A stretch of 64,000 bases of DNA. Origin: Halopseudomonas xinjiangensis. GTDB taxonomy: Bacteria; Pseudomonadota; Gammaproteobacteria; Pseudomonadales; Pseudomonadaceae. The DNA is taken from positions 434,001 through 498,000 of the forward strand of contig NZ_LT629736.1 of the NCBI RefSeq assembly GCF_900104945.1, written 5' to 3'. Position numbers and translations under genes: made by a program. The notes beneath the pieces are model-generated. The model worked only from the letters and a program-made list of their open reading frames with translations, did not search any database and was not told the origin of the DNA. Within the stretch, counting starts at the first letter, position 1. Every line of letters starts with the position of its first letter. Positions 1-8,625 of the stretch are shown here, piece by piece.

Positions 1-1612
1 ACTGTTTTCCGGCGGATGGAAGCTCTATGTTGCGATCGCTGACGTATCGCATTACGTCACGGTCGGTTCGGCGCTCGATCAGGAAGCCGAGTTGCGCGGC
101 ACCTCGGTGTACTTCCCAAGTGAAGTCGTGCCGATGCTCCCCGAAGCTATCTCCAACGGTCTGTGCTCGCTGATGCCAAAGGTCGATCGCCTGGCAATGG
201 TCTGCGAAATGACTGTCTCCAAGAGCGGTGAGCTGACCGACTACCAGTTCTACGAGGCTGTGATTCACTCGCACGCTCGGCTGACCTACAACAAGGTCTC
301 GGCGATGCTCGAGCATCCTCGTAGCAAGGACGGAAAGGCGCTCTGCGAGGAATACGCAGATATCGTCCCTCACCTGAAAAATCTCAACGATCTCTACAAG
401 GCCTTGGCCAAGGCCCGGCAGGGTCGCGGGGCGATCGACTTCGAGACCACCGAAACCCGGATCATCTTCGGTGAAAACCGCAAGATTGCCGAAATCCGTC
501 CGACTACGCGCAACGACGCCCACAAGATCATTGAAGAGTGCATGCTCTGTGCGAACGTCGCGACGGCGCGTTTCATGCAGGATCTGGATATTCCGGCGCT
601 TTACCGCGTGCACGACGCTCCGAAGCCTGAGAAAGTCGAGCGTCTGCGCCAGTTCCTCGCTGCGCTGGGATTGTCGCTAACCCGCAAGAAGGGCGATCCG
701 ACTCCCGAGGACTACAGCGCGGTCCTGGAAAAGATCCAGGGTCGGCCGGATGCTCAGCTGATCCAGACGGTGATGTTGCGCTCGCTGAGTCAGGCTGTGT
801 ACAGCCCGCATAATGAGGGGCACTTCGGCCTGAACTACGAAGCCTATACACACTTTACTTCGCCCATTCGTCGCTATCCCGATCTGTTGACTCACCGGGC
901 CATTCGCAGCGTCGTGCGCTCGCGCAAGAAAACCGACCTGGTGCGCAGGTGTTCTGCTGGATTGATGCCCAAGGCTTCGATCTACCCTTATGAGATGGCG
1001 GATCTGGAACGCCTGGGTCAGCAGTGCTCGCAGAACGAACGACGGGCAGATGAAGCTAGTCGCGACGTCGTCAACTGGCTCAAATGCGAGTTCATGCAGG
1101 ACCGGGTGGGCGAAAGCTTCGATGGTCTGGTAACCGCCTGTACCAGCTTCGGTTTGTTCGTCGAGCTCAGCGAATTCTATGTTGAAGGTCTGGTGCACAT
1201 CACTGCGCTGCCGGCTGATTACTACAACTTCGACGCCGTTCATCACCGGTTGGTCGGCGAGCGGTCCGGTCGCGTGTTCCAGTTGGGCGATACCGTCCGG
1301 GTTCAGGTTGCGCGCGTCGATCTTGACGATCGAAAGATCGATTTCGAGATGGCCAAAGACCAGCCGGAGGGCCGCCCTGGTGCGAATGTCGACGCGAGTC
1401 GCGCTGCGCGAGCGAAACTGATGGGTGACGCCCGGCAGGCATCGAAGCCCGGCAAGGGCAAGACCAAGGATGGCAAGGCCGCCAAGTCGGGGCGCGGCAA
1501 GGGCGATCGGGATGCTGCTCCACGCAAGGCGCGTGCGGATGGCGAGCGTCCGGCGGCGCGGGGTGAGACCGGTGGGCCAGAGCGGCAGCCGCGCAAGCGC
1601 AAGGCAAGGTGA
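1..1612 (+). CDS. rnr: Ribonuclease R, C-terminal part (5' end outside window)
   Basis: 3'-to-5' processive exoribonuclease of the RNB family that degrades structured RNA. The reading frame is open from base 2, so the gene starts upstream of the window; 536 codons are visible. The first residues (GGWKLYVAIADVSHYV) follow directly after the catalytic aspartate cluster of the RNB domain, which is therefore outside the window. The rest of the RNB domain is present (FTSPIRRYPDLLTHR), then an S1 RNA-binding domain at about visible residues 370-455, then a Lys/Arg/Gly-rich basic tail of about 80 residues, as in other RNase R proteins. A TTG at 92 is an internal codon, not the start. It ends 10 bases before rlmB, matching the rnr-rlmB pair of gammaproteobacteria. 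Identity is certain; only the N-terminus is missing. Confidence 0.97.
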   Translation, partial: LFSGGWKLYVAIADVSHYVTVGSALDQEAELRGTSVYFPSEVVPMLPEAISNGLCSLMPKVDRLAMVCEMTVSKSGELTDYQFYEAVIHSHARLTYNKVSAMLEHPRSKDGKALCEEYADIVPHLKNLNDLYKALAKARQGRGAIDFETTETRIIFGENRKIAEIRPTTRNDAHKIIEECMLCANVATARFMQDLDIPALYRVHDAPKPEKVERLRQFLAALGLSLTRKKGDPTPEDYSAVLEKIQGRPDAQLIQTVMLRSLSQAVYSPHNEGHFGLNYEAYTHFTSPIRRYPDLLTHRAIRSVVRSRKKTDLVRRCSAGLMPKASIYPYEMADLERLGQQCSQNERRADEASRDVVNWLKCEFMQDRVGESFDGLVTACTSFGLFVELSEFYVEGLVHITALPADYYNFDAVHHRLVGERSGRVFQLGDTVRVQVARVDLDDRKIDFEMAKDQPEGRPGANVDASRAARAKLMGDARQASKPGKGKTKDGKAAKSGRGKGDRDAAPRKARADGERPAARGETGGPERQPRKRKAR

Positions 1613-1622
1613 GTTCGGCGAG

Positions 1623-2372
1623 ATGAGTGATCTGGAATACGTATTCGGCGTGCACGCCGTACGGGCCATGCTCGACCGTGCGCCGCGTCGCGTTAAACGT
1701 CTTATGTTGCAGCGTGGCCGGGTAGATGGGCGCGCGCAGACTTTGCTCGACCGTGCTGCTGCGGAAGGGATTGGCATCGAACGCATCGCGCCCGAAGAAA
1801 TGGACAAACTGGCCGAAGGCGTACATCAGGGCGTTATCGCGCAGGTCACGCCTAGCCAGCTCTGGTCGGAAGAGATGCTCACCCATCTTCTCGACCGACT
1901 GGATACGCCCCCGCTTCTTCTGGTTCTCGATGGGGTGACCGATCCCCACAATCTGGGTGCCTGTCTGCGCAGCGCGGATGCGGCCGGCGCCCAGGCGGTG
2001 ATCATCCCTCGGGACAAATCCGCCAGCTTGACGCCCACTGTGCGCAAGGTCGCCTGTGGCGCTGCCGAAACGGTTCCTCTGGTTGCGGTGACCAATCTAG
2101 CTCGCACGCTCAAGACCTTGCAGCAGCGTGGCATCTGGACCGTCGGTACGGCGGGAGAGGCGGAGCAGCTGATCTATCAGGTCGACCTCGCCGGACCCAT
2201 TGCTGTCGTCATGGGTGCGGAGGGTGCTGGCATGCGCCGGCTGACCCGCGAGCATTGCGACTTTCTGGCCAGGTTGCCGATGGCTGGGAGTGTCAGCAGT
2301 CTCAACGTGTCGGTAGCGACGGGAATCTGCCTTTTCGAGGCGGTACGTCAGCGGACGGGCTCGGGTCGCTAG
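1623..2372 (+). CDS. rlmB: 23S rRNA (guanosine-2251-2'-O)-methyltransferase RlmB
   Basis: SAM-dependent SpoU-family (SPOUT, knotted) enzyme that 2'-O-methylates G2251 in the peptidyl-transferase P-loop of 23S rRNA. The 249-residue product has the N-terminal substrate-binding domain (starts MSDLEYVFGVHAV), the SpoU motif LDGVTDPHNLGACLRSA at about 102-118, and C-terminal motifs MGAEGAGMRRL and SVSSLNVSVATGICLFE that form the knot and cofactor site. The ATG at 1623 is chosen because the protein then begins exactly where family members begin; the open frame continues upstream to 1425 only because it overlaps rnr. It is the second gene of an rnr-rlmB transcription unit. Normal length, nothing unusual. 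Confidence 0.97.
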   Translation: MSDLEYVFGVHAVRAMLDRAPRRVKRLMLQRGRVDGRAQTLLDRAAAEGIGIERIAPEEMDKLAEGVHQGVIAQVTPSQLWSEEMLTHLLDRLDTPPLLLVLDGVTDPHNLGACLRSADAAGAQAVIIPRDKSASLTPTVRKVACGAAETVPLVAVTNLARTLKTLQQRGIWTVGTAGEAEQLIYQVDLAGPIAVVMGAEGAGMRRLTREHCDFLARLPMAGSVSSLNVSVATGICLFEAVRQRTGSGR

Positions 2373-2467
2373 CCTCAGAGGCGTTGCCGCTGTGTTTGGC
2401 TGTTCCTTGGTCGTCTTGTCTCGGTGACGCCATTCCGAGCCGCCACCAGCCGCGCCGTTCGCTGCCC

Positions 2468-2496
2468 TTGCTACTTTCCCCGGCCTTCCCTAGAAT
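2468..2496 (+). promoter_or_regulatory. Putative sigma70 promoter of the rpsF operon
   Basis: A -35-like TTGCTA (2468-2473) and a -10-like TAGAAT (2491-2496) are separated by exactly 17 bases. They lie in the 198-base gap between rlmB and rpsF, giving a leader of about 65 bases before the rpsF start. The leader can form hairpins (CCCAAA at 2503-2508 with TTTGGG at 2536-2541, or GCCA at 2527-2530 with TGGC at 2542-2545), compatible with the S6:S18 autoregulatory leader known for this operon, but that structure cannot be confirmed by eye. Confidence 0.65.
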
Positions 2497-2570
2497 GGCC
2501 GCCCCAAACCTAGAGTTCCACTCCTTGCCAGACCATTTGGGTGGCTGGCTATAACCCGTAAGGAGCACCA

Positions 2571-2990
2571 ATGCGTCATTACGAAATCGTATTTCTGGTT
2601 CATCCGGATCAGAGTGAGCAGGTCAACGCGATGGTCGAGCGTTACACCAAGCTCATCGAAGAAGACGGCGGCAAGATCCACCGCCTGGAAGATTGGGGCC
2701 GTCGTCAGCTGGCTTATCCAATCGACAAGATTCACAAGGCGCACTACATCATGATCAATGTTGAGTGCAGCGCCAAGGCTCTGGAAGAACTGACCGAGAA
2801 CTTCCGTTACAACGACGCCGTGATCCGTAACATGGTCATCCGTCGTGACGAAGCCGTCACCGAACAGTCCGACATGCTCAAGCCTGAAGACACCGGTCGT
2901 GGTGAGCGTCGCGAGCGTCGTGAGCGTACTGACTCCGACAGCGATGCTGACAACACCAGCAACGACACCGATGACGGTGACGACGAGTAA
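2571..2990 (+). CDS. rpsF: 30S ribosomal protein S6
   Basis: Small-subunit platform protein that binds 16S rRNA as a dimer with S18. 139 residues; begins [18 protein letters not shown], as S6 does, and holds the [15 protein letters not shown] core. After about residue 103 there is a charged tail, Arg-rich ([10 protein letters not shown]) then Asp/Ser-rich, ending in DDE. In E. coli the S6 C-terminus is poly-glutamylated by RimK; the acidic tail here would suit that but it is an inference. A strong Shine-Dalgarno (AAGGAG, 2560-2565) precedes the ATG. First gene of an rpsF-rpsR-DUF2232-rplI operon. Confidence 0.98.
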   Translation: MRHYEIVFLVHPDQSEQVNAMVERYTKLIEEDGGKIHRLEDWGRRQLAYPIDKIHKAHYIMINVECSAKALEELTENFRYNDAVIRNMVIRRDEAVTEQSDMLKPEDTGRGERRERRERTDSDSDADNTSNDTDDGDDE

Positions 2991-3030
2991 GTTTTCCGGT
3001 TCCTATTCCAGTATCTAAGGAGACGTTGCC

Positions 3031-3261
3031 ATGGCACGTTTTTTCCGCCGCAGAAAGTTCTGCCGTTTTACCGCTGAAGGCGTCAAAGAGATCGATTACA
3101 AGGATCTCAACACACTCAAGGCCTACGTCACCGAGACCGGCAAGATTGTTCCCAGCCGTATCACTGGTACCAAGGCCAAATATCAGCGTCAGCTGGCTGT
3201 AGCCATCAAGCGCGCGCGTTATCTGGCCCTGCTGCCGTTCACCGACTCTCACGGTCGTTGA
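3031..3261 (+). CDS. rpsR: 30S ribosomal protein S18
   Basis: 76-residue S18, partner of S6 on the 30S platform. The start [14 protein letters not shown] and the core [21 protein letters not shown] are diagnostic. A TAAGGAG Shine-Dalgarno sits just upstream. It follows rpsF by 40 bases and precedes the DUF2232 gene by 35. The single Cys in RRRKFCRF is usual for gammaproteobacterial S18 and does not indicate a zinc form. Confidence 0.98.
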   Translation: MARFFRRRKFCRFTAEGVKEIDYKDLNTLKAYVTETGKIVPSRITGTKAKYQRQLAVAIKRARYLALLPFTDSHGR

Positions 3262-3296
3262 TAGGTAGCTGAAACTGATCTGGATACTGAACCAAC

Positions 3297-4193
3297 ATGC
3301 GTGGTCTGGCTGAATACATCATGCGTGGTCGCAAAGAGGCCACGCTGGTCGTCGCGATAGCGGCAGCCATTCCTCTGCTGTTCTGGTTCAGCGCGGCGGC
3401 GCTGGCGCTGGTCATTCTGCGTCGGGGCCTTAGCGAAGCAATGCCGGTGCTGGTGTGGGGGATACTCCCTGCGCTGGCCTGGGCGATGGTTGGCGATCTG
3501 ACGCCTCTGCTGGTGATCGCCGGTGCAGGCGCGATGGCAGTCCTGTTGCGTCAGCGTAGCGACTGGGCCCCGGTGCTCATTGTTGCGGTGCCTTTGGGAA
3601 TAGCCTACGCGCTGGCCCTGCTGGCTGTGCTCGACGAGCCGCTGCAGCAGCTGGCCACGCAGATTCGCGAAATGTTGCCCGATATGCTCTCGGGCATGAG
3701 CGGTGATTTGGACGAGGCCGATAGGGCGCAGCTTGAAGCACTGTTAGTGCCGTTGCTGGCTGGTCTCATGGGCGCGGTACACATGTTGATGGCGCTGGTC
3801 AGTTTGATGATCGGCCGTTCCTGGCAGGCCCGGTTGTATAACCCGGGCGGCTTTCGTCAGGAGTTTCATCAACTGCGTCTCTCACCGCTGGTGGCCGTCG
3901 GTCTGCTTGCACTGACGCTGATCGGCCCGCAGTGGTCCGAGCTCGCCATGGTGTCGCCGATTGCCAGCGTGCCGCTGTTGCTGGCAGGCATCGCGCTCAT
4001 ACATGGCATCGTCGGATTGCGCGGTCTCGGTACCGCATGGCTGGTCGCGATGTACGTGATGTTCGCTTTCGTCGCTCAATTGATTTATCCGTTGATCATG
4101 TTTTTGGCATTTGTTGATAGCTTGTTCGATTTCCGTTCCAGGATGCGCCCGGCAGGGCCCTCCGGGGACGATGATTCGAACAGCCAAGGTTGA
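3297..4193 (+). CDS. DUF2232 (YybS-like) integral membrane protein
   Basis: 298 residues, very hydrophobic, with about seven or eight predicted membrane segments: a first cluster at about 18-95, then a soluble stretch at about 110-145 ([16 protein letters not shown]...[12 protein letters not shown]), then further segments to about 280. Its position between rpsR and rplI is where pseudomonads carry a DUF2232 protein, and the sequence fits that family. The function of the family is unknown. The start could be the ATG at 3297 or the in-frame ATG at 3321 ([11 protein letters not shown]); the first is kept because the peptide [11 protein letters not shown] looks conserved in pseudomonads. The hydrophilic tail ends GDDDSNSQG. 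It is co-transcribed with ribosomal genes, but nothing in the sequence suggests a ribosomal role. Confidence 0.85.
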   Translation: MRGLAEYIMRGRKEATLVVAIAAAIPLLFWFSAAALALVILRRGLSEAMPVLVWGILPALAWAMVGDLTPLLVIAGAGAMAVLLRQRSDWAPVLIVAVPLGIAYALALLAVLDEPLQQLATQIREMLPDMLSGMSGDLDEADRAQLEALLVPLLAGLMGAVHMLMALVSLMIGRSWQARLYNPGGFRQEFHQLRLSPLVAVGLLALTLIGPQWSELAMVSPIASVPLLLAGIALIHGIVGLRGLGTAWLVAMYVMFAFVAQLIYPLIMFLAFVDSLFDFRSRMRPAGPSGDDDSNSQG

Positions 4194-4212
4194 ATTTCAA
4201 GAGGTCATCGCA

Positions 4213-4659
4213 ATGGAAGTTATCCTGCTCGAAAAGATCGCGAATCTGGGTAACCTGGGCGACAAAGTCGCTGTTAAGGCAGGTTACGCTCGCAATTTCC
4301 TGCTGCCGTTCGGCAAGGCAACACCTGCCACTGCAGCAAACGTAGAAGCGTTCGAAGCACGTCGTGCCGAACTGGAAAAGAACGCTGCCGAGCGCAAGGC
4401 TGAAGCCGATGCTCGTGCTGCCAAGCTGGCCGACCTGACCGTGACCATCACGGCCAACGCTGGTGAGGAAGGCAAATTGTTCGGTTCCATCGGTACCCGC
4501 GATATCGCCGACGCGGTTACCGCCGCTGGTGTCGAGATCGAGAAGAGCGAAGTGCGCCTGCCCGAAGGCCCTCTGCGCAACGTTGGCGAATACGATATCG
4601 ATGTGCACCTGCACACCGACGTTGAAGCCACCGTCAAGCTGGTCGTTGTTGCCGGCTAA
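4213..4659 (+). CDS. rplI: 50S ribosomal protein L9
   Basis: 148 residues, the usual bacterial length. Begins [19 protein letters not shown] and continues with [14 protein letters not shown], the conserved rRNA-binding N-terminal domain; a long connecting helix (about 43-75, rich in Ala, Glu and Lys) leads to the C-terminal domain. The ATG at 4213 is chosen on homology and has AAGAGG just upstream; the open frame runs back into the DUF2232 gene. Last gene of the rpsF operon, followed by a strong terminator. Confidence 0.98.
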   Translation: MEVILLEKIANLGNLGDKVAVKAGYARNFLLPFGKATPATAANVEAFEARRAELEKNAAERKAEADARAAKLADLTVTITANAGEEGKLFGSIGTRDIADAVTAAGVEIEKSEVRLPEGPLRNVGEYDIDVHLHTDVEATVKLVVVAG

Positions 4660-4755
4660 GGGAGCCTCTCCCGCTGCTTGACCGCGTTCGTCGGCTGGTC
4701 GCCCCCGTGGCGCTCAGCTGATGATTTGCTCGGGCTTTGCAGTTAGACTTACCAG

Positions 4756-4795
4756 CACGGCGCTTGTCTCTGACAGGCGCCGTGTTGTCTTTTCT
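4756..4795 (+). terminator. Rho-independent terminator of the rpsF-rplI operon
   Basis: CACGGCGCTTGTC (4756-4768) pairs with GACAGGCGCCGTG (4772-4784): 13 base pairs with one G-U and a 3-base loop, followed by a T-rich run (TTGTCTTTTCTG). It lies between rplI and dnaB, so dnaB probably has its own promoter. Confidence 0.9.
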
Positions 4796-4821
4796 GTCCG
4801 CCGTTTCCCCGAGCCTGCCCG

Positions 4822-6228
4822 ATGAACGAAACCGCCTATTCCAACACTGCGGAACTTGATCTGCAGACGACGTCCCTGAAAATTCCCCCTCATTCAATCG
4901 AGGCGGAACAGGCGGTCCTGGGCGGCGTCATGCTCGAAAACACTGCCTGGGAGCGGGTCGCCGAAGGCGTCAGTGAGACGGACTTTTACCGCCATGACCA
5001 TCGTCTGATCTTTCGTGCCATGGTGCGTCTGGCTGGGCGAAACCAACCGTTCGACGTGGTCACCCTGGCCGAAGATCTGGATCGTGAAGGCCTGATCGAT
5101 CAGGTCGGTGGGCTTGCCTATCTCGGTCAGCTCGCCAAGAACACGCCCTCTGCGGCGAACATCGGCGCCTACGCGCAGATCATCCGCGAACGGGCCACGC
5201 TGCGCCAACTGATAAGCGTCAGTTCGGACATCGCAGACACTGCATTCAACCCCAAGGGCATGCAGGCGCTCGAGGTGCTCGACGAAGCCGAGCGCAAGAT
5301 TTTCTCCATCGCTGAAAGCCGCCCGAAGACTGGCGGGCCTGAAGCGGTCAATGCCTTGCTGACCAAGGCCATCGACCGCATCGATACCTTATTCAACAGC
5401 GATGGGGCCATCACTGGACTTTCGACAGGCTTCAACGATCTGGATGAGATGACCTCCGGCCTGCAGCCAGCCGATCTGGTCATCGTCGCTGGCCGTCCAT
5501 CCATGGGCAAGACGACGTTCGCCATGAATCTCGTCGAGAACGCGGTGCTGCGTAGCGAGAAGGCAGTGCTGGTGTTCTCGCTGGAAATGCCAGGTGAGTC
5601 TCTGATCATGCGTATGCTGTCCTCGCTAGGGCGCATCGATCAGACCAAGGTGCGCTCGGGTCGGCTCGATGATGATGATTGGCCGCGTCTGACCTCGGCG
5701 GTCAATCTGCTCAATGATCGCAAACTCTTCATCGACGACACAGCCGGCCTTTCGCCCATGGAAATGCGTGCGAGAGCGCGCCGAATCGTCCGTGAGCACG
5801 GCGACCTGGCACTGATCATGATCGATTATCTGCAGTTGATGCGCATCGGTGGTAGTGGGGCGGAGAACCGGACAAACGAGATCTCGGAGATCTCCCGCTC
5901 ACTCAAGGCGCTGGCCAAGGAATTCAACGTTCCCGTCGTCGCTCTGTCGCAGCTCAACCGTTCATTGGAACAGCGCCCGAACAAGCGGCCGATCAACTCG
6001 GACCTGCGTGAATCGGGCGCGATCGAACAGGACGCGGACATCATCATGTTCGTGTACAGGGATGAGGTTTATCACCCCGACTCGCAGGACAAGGGCATTG
6101 CCGAGATCATCATCGGCAAGCAGCGTAACGGCCCCATCGGCACCACGCGCCTGGCTTTCCTCGGCAAATACACCCGTTTCGAGAACCTGGCGCCTGGCTC
6201 CTATGCCGGCTACGGGGATCTGGAGTAG
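4822..6228 (+). CDS. dnaB: Replicative DNA helicase DnaB
   Basis: Hexameric 5'-3' helicase that unwinds DNA at the replication fork and recruits DnaG primase. 468 residues: N-terminal DnaB domain ([16 protein letters not shown] at about 22-37), linker, then the RecA-like C-terminal domain with Walker [20 protein letters not shown], Walker [11 protein letters not shown], and the [17 protein letters not shown] and [13 protein letters not shown] motifs. No intein or insertion interrupts it. In P. aeruginosa alr follows dnaB; here ygiQ starts 2 bases after the dnaB stop, so alr is not at this place. Confidence 0.98.
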   Translation: MNETAYSNTAELDLQTTSLKIPPHSIEAEQAVLGGVMLENTAWERVAEGVSETDFYRHDHRLIFRAMVRLAGRNQPFDVVTLAEDLDREGLIDQVGGLAYLGQLAKNTPSAANIGAYAQIIRERATLRQLISVSSDIADTAFNPKGMQALEVLDEAERKIFSIAESRPKTGGPEAVNALLTKAIDRIDTLFNSDGAITGLSTGFNDLDEMTSGLQPADLVIVAGRPSMGKTTFAMNLVENAVLRSEKAVLVFSLEMPGESLIMRMLSSLGRIDQTKVRSGRLDDDDWPRLTSAVNLLNDRKLFIDDTAGLSPMEMRARARRIVREHGDLALIMIDYLQLMRIGGSGAENRTNEISEISRSLKALAKEFNVPVVALSQLNRSLEQRPNKRPINSDLRESGAIEQDADIIMFVYRDEVYHPDSQDKGIAEIIIGKQRNGPIGTTRLAFLGKYTRFENLAPGSYAGYGDLE

Positions 6229-6230
6229 CA

Positions 6231-8450
6231 ATGTCTACCAGCATGCCGGCCGCCCGGCCGCTTTTCGATTATCCCAAATACTGGGCCGAGTGCTTCGGTC
6301 CGGCTCCGTTCCTGCCCATGTCGCGAGAGGAAATGGATCTGCTTGGCTGGGACAGCTGTGACGTCATCATCGTCACCGGAGACGCCTATGTAGACCATCC
6401 ATCGTTCGGCATGGCGATCATCGGAAGGCTGTTGGAAGCGCAGGGATTTCGCGTCGGCATCATCAGTCAGCCGGACTGGCACAGCAAAGACGACTTCATG
6501 AAGCTCGGCAAGCCGAACCTGTTTTACGGGGTCGCGGCTGGCAATATGGACTCGATGATCAACCGCTACACGGCGGACCGCAAGATTCGTTCTGACGATG
6601 CCTATACGCCGGGCGGCGTTGCCGGAAAGCGGCCCGACCGAGCCAGCGCGGTGTATAGCCAGCGCTGTCGAGAGGCCTATAAGGATGTGCCGATCGTGCT
6701 TGGCGGCATCGAAGCGTCGCTGCGTCGCATAGCGCATTACGATTATTGGCAGGACAAGGTTCGCCATTCCCTGCTGCTTGACGCCAAGGCGGACATTCTG
6801 CTGTTCGGCAACGCCGAGCGTGCGATCGTCGAGGTGGCCCAGCGAATCAGCCGGGGTGAAACGGTACAGAGCATTACGGATGTACGGGGCACCGCGTTCG
6901 TGCGCAAGGACACACCTGAGGGCTGGTTCGAGCTCGACTCGACCCGCATCGACCGGCCTGGCAAGGTCGACAAGATCATCAATCCCTACGTCAATACCCA
7001 GGATACAAGCGCCTGCGCCGTCGAGCAGGCCAAGGGCGACGACAAGGCCGCCGCAGCGGCAACCGTAGACGAGGTACAGGTCCTTCAGTTGCTCCCGCAT
7101 CCTCGCCTTGAGCGCGACCGAACGGTGATCCGCCTGCCGTCGTTCGAAAAAGTGCGCAACGACCCAGTGCTCTACGCTCATGCCAACCGGGTGCTGCACC
7201 TCGAAACCAATCCGGGCAATGCCCGTGCTTTGGTGCAACGTCACGCCGAGAAGGACGTGTGGTTCAACCCGCCGCCTATCCCGCTGACCACTGAAGAAAT
7301 GGACTACATCTTCGGTCTGCCTTATGCACGCATTCCGCATCCGGCCTATGGTGGCGAGAAGATTCCAGCCTACGAGATGATTCGCTTTTCTGTGAACATC
7401 ATGCGTGGCTGCTTCGGGGGCTGCACCTTCTGTTCGATCACCGAACACGAAGGCAGAATCATCCAGAACCGCTCGCACGATTCGATCATTCGCGAGATCG
7501 AGGAGATCCGGGACAAGGTCCCCGGATTCACTGGAGTGATTTCCGATCTGGGCGGTCCCACTGCGAACATGTATCGCATCGCCTGCAAGAGTCCGGAGAT
7601 CGAGGCGGCATGCCGCAAGCCGTCCTGCGTCTTCCCCGGCATTTGCGAGAATCTGAATACCGATCATTCTTCGCTGATCGGGTTGTACCGCAAGGCGCGT
7701 GAACTGCCGGGCGTGAAGAAGATTCTGATCGCTTCGGGTCTGCGCTACGATCTGGCGGTAGAGTCGCCCGAGTACGTCAAGGAGCTGGTAACCCATCACG
7801 TTGGCGGCTACCTGAAAATCGCCCCGGAGCATACCGAGGAAGGTCCGCTGACCAGGATGATGAAACCGGGCATCGGCTCCTACGACCGCTTCAAGCAAAT
7901 GTTCGAGAAGTACTCGAAGGAAGCGGGGAAGGAGCAGTATTTGATCCCCTACTTCATCGCGGCGCATCCGGGGACCACCGACGAAGACATGATGAACCTT
8001 GCTCTGTGGCTCAAGCGCAACGGTTTCCGTGCCGACCAGGTGCAGGCGTTCTATCCTTCGCCGATGGCTACCGCCACCGCGATGTATCACTCGGGCAAGA
8101 ATCCGCTTCGCAAGGTGACCTACAAAAGCGATGGCGTGAACGTGGTCAAGGGCGAGCGACAGCGGCGCCTGCACAAGGCATTTCTGCGCTACCACGATCC
8201 GAAGAACTGGCCGTTGCTCCGGGATGCGCTGCAGGAGATGGGGCGTTCGGACCTGATCGGCAACAGCAAGCAGCATCTGATCCCGACGCATCAGCCAGCG
8301 GGGGAGAGCTACCACAGCTCCCGTCGCAAGAATTCTACTCCGGCCGGCAGCCGTAAGGCCGGGCGAATACTGACCCAGCACACCGGTTTGCCGCCACGCG
8401 ACACAGGCGCCGGCAAGAAGCCACGCAAGGGTTCGCGGCCGGCTCGCTAA
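6231..8450 (+). CDS. ygiQ: YgiQ family radical SAM protein (UPF0313)
   Basis: 739-residue radical SAM protein of the YgiQ family, whose substrate is not known. An N-terminal YgiQ domain (about 1-300; [31 protein letters not shown]) precedes the radical SAM core with the iron-sulfur motif [16 protein letters not shown] (CxxxCxxC) at about residue 392, followed by a C-terminal domain and a basic, probably disordered tail ([13 protein letters not shown]). The cluster cysteines are intact. The start is 2 bases after the dnaB stop, so the two are probably co-transcribed, as in other pseudomonads. Identity is secure, biochemical role unknown. Confidence 0.93.
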   Translation: MSTSMPAARPLFDYPKYWAECFGPAPFLPMSREEMDLLGWDSCDVIIVTGDAYVDHPSFGMAIIGRLLEAQGFRVGIISQPDWHSKDDFMKLGKPNLFYGVAAGNMDSMINRYTADRKIRSDDAYTPGGVAGKRPDRASAVYSQRCREAYKDVPIVLGGIEASLRRIAHYDYWQDKVRHSLLLDAKADILLFGNAERAIVEVAQRISRGETVQSITDVRGTAFVRKDTPEGWFELDSTRIDRPGKVDKIINPYVNTQDTSACAVEQAKGDDKAAAAATVDEVQVLQLLPHPRLERDRTVIRLPSFEKVRNDPVLYAHANRVLHLETNPGNARALVQRHAEKDVWFNPPPIPLTTEEMDYIFGLPYARIPHPAYGGEKIPAYEMIRFSVNIMRGCFGGCTFCSITEHEGRIIQNRSHDSIIREIEEIRDKVPGFTGVISDLGGPTANMYRIACKSPEIEAACRKPSCVFPGICENLNTDHSSLIGLYRKARELPGVKKILIASGLRYDLAVESPEYVKELVTHHVGGYLKIAPEHTEEGPLTRMMKPGIGSYDRFKQMFEKYSKEAGKEQYLIPYFIAAHPGTTDEDMMNLALWLKRNGFRADQVQAFYPSPMATATAMYHSGKNPLRKVTYKSDGVNVVKGERQRRLHKAFLRYHDPKNWPLLRDALQEMGRSDLIGNSKQHLIPTHQPAGESYHSSRRKNSTPAGSRKAGRILTQHTGLPPRDTGAGKKPRKGSRPAR

Positions 8451-8535
8451 GAGTCTATCGTGGCGATTGAGGAAACTCGCTGGCTGCCAGGCATTCTTGG
8501 AGCTAGCCTTTCCCTAAATACAGGGAGGCTTGGTG

Positions 8536-8622
8536 ATGGCTGGTATCAATGTGATGGTTCGGATGTTTGCCGACTACGCCGCAGCGTTGTCCGGCACAGC
8601 AGTGCAGGACGAGGCGCTGTAA
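8536..8622 (+). CDS. Possible small protein, 28 residues, unknown
   Basis: A short frame beginning MAGINVMVRMFADYAAALS and ending QDEAL, followed by TAA and a second in-frame stop-like TAG. It has a good Shine-Dalgarno (GGGAGG at 8523-8528, 7 bases before the ATG). The N-terminal half could form an amphipathic or membrane-associated helix. A hairpin with a short T run follows directly. It lies between ygiQ and the convergent retS, where two ancestral gene blocks meet. I do not recognise it; length, start signal and downstream hairpin are the only support. Confidence 0.4.
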   Translation: MAGINVMVRMFADYAAALSGTAVQDEAL

Positions 8623-8625
8623 TAG

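Noticed and set aside
677-1807. 376-residue minus-strand frame across the end of rnr and start of rlmB
   Set aside because: It is antisense to two certain genes, has no domain and no start signal; long antisense frames are common in GC-rich DNA.
6210-8381. 723-residue minus-strand open frame opposite ygiQ
   Set aside because: Mirror frame of a high-GC gene with biased codon use. The plus strand encodes a clear YgiQ protein with an intact iron-sulfur motif.
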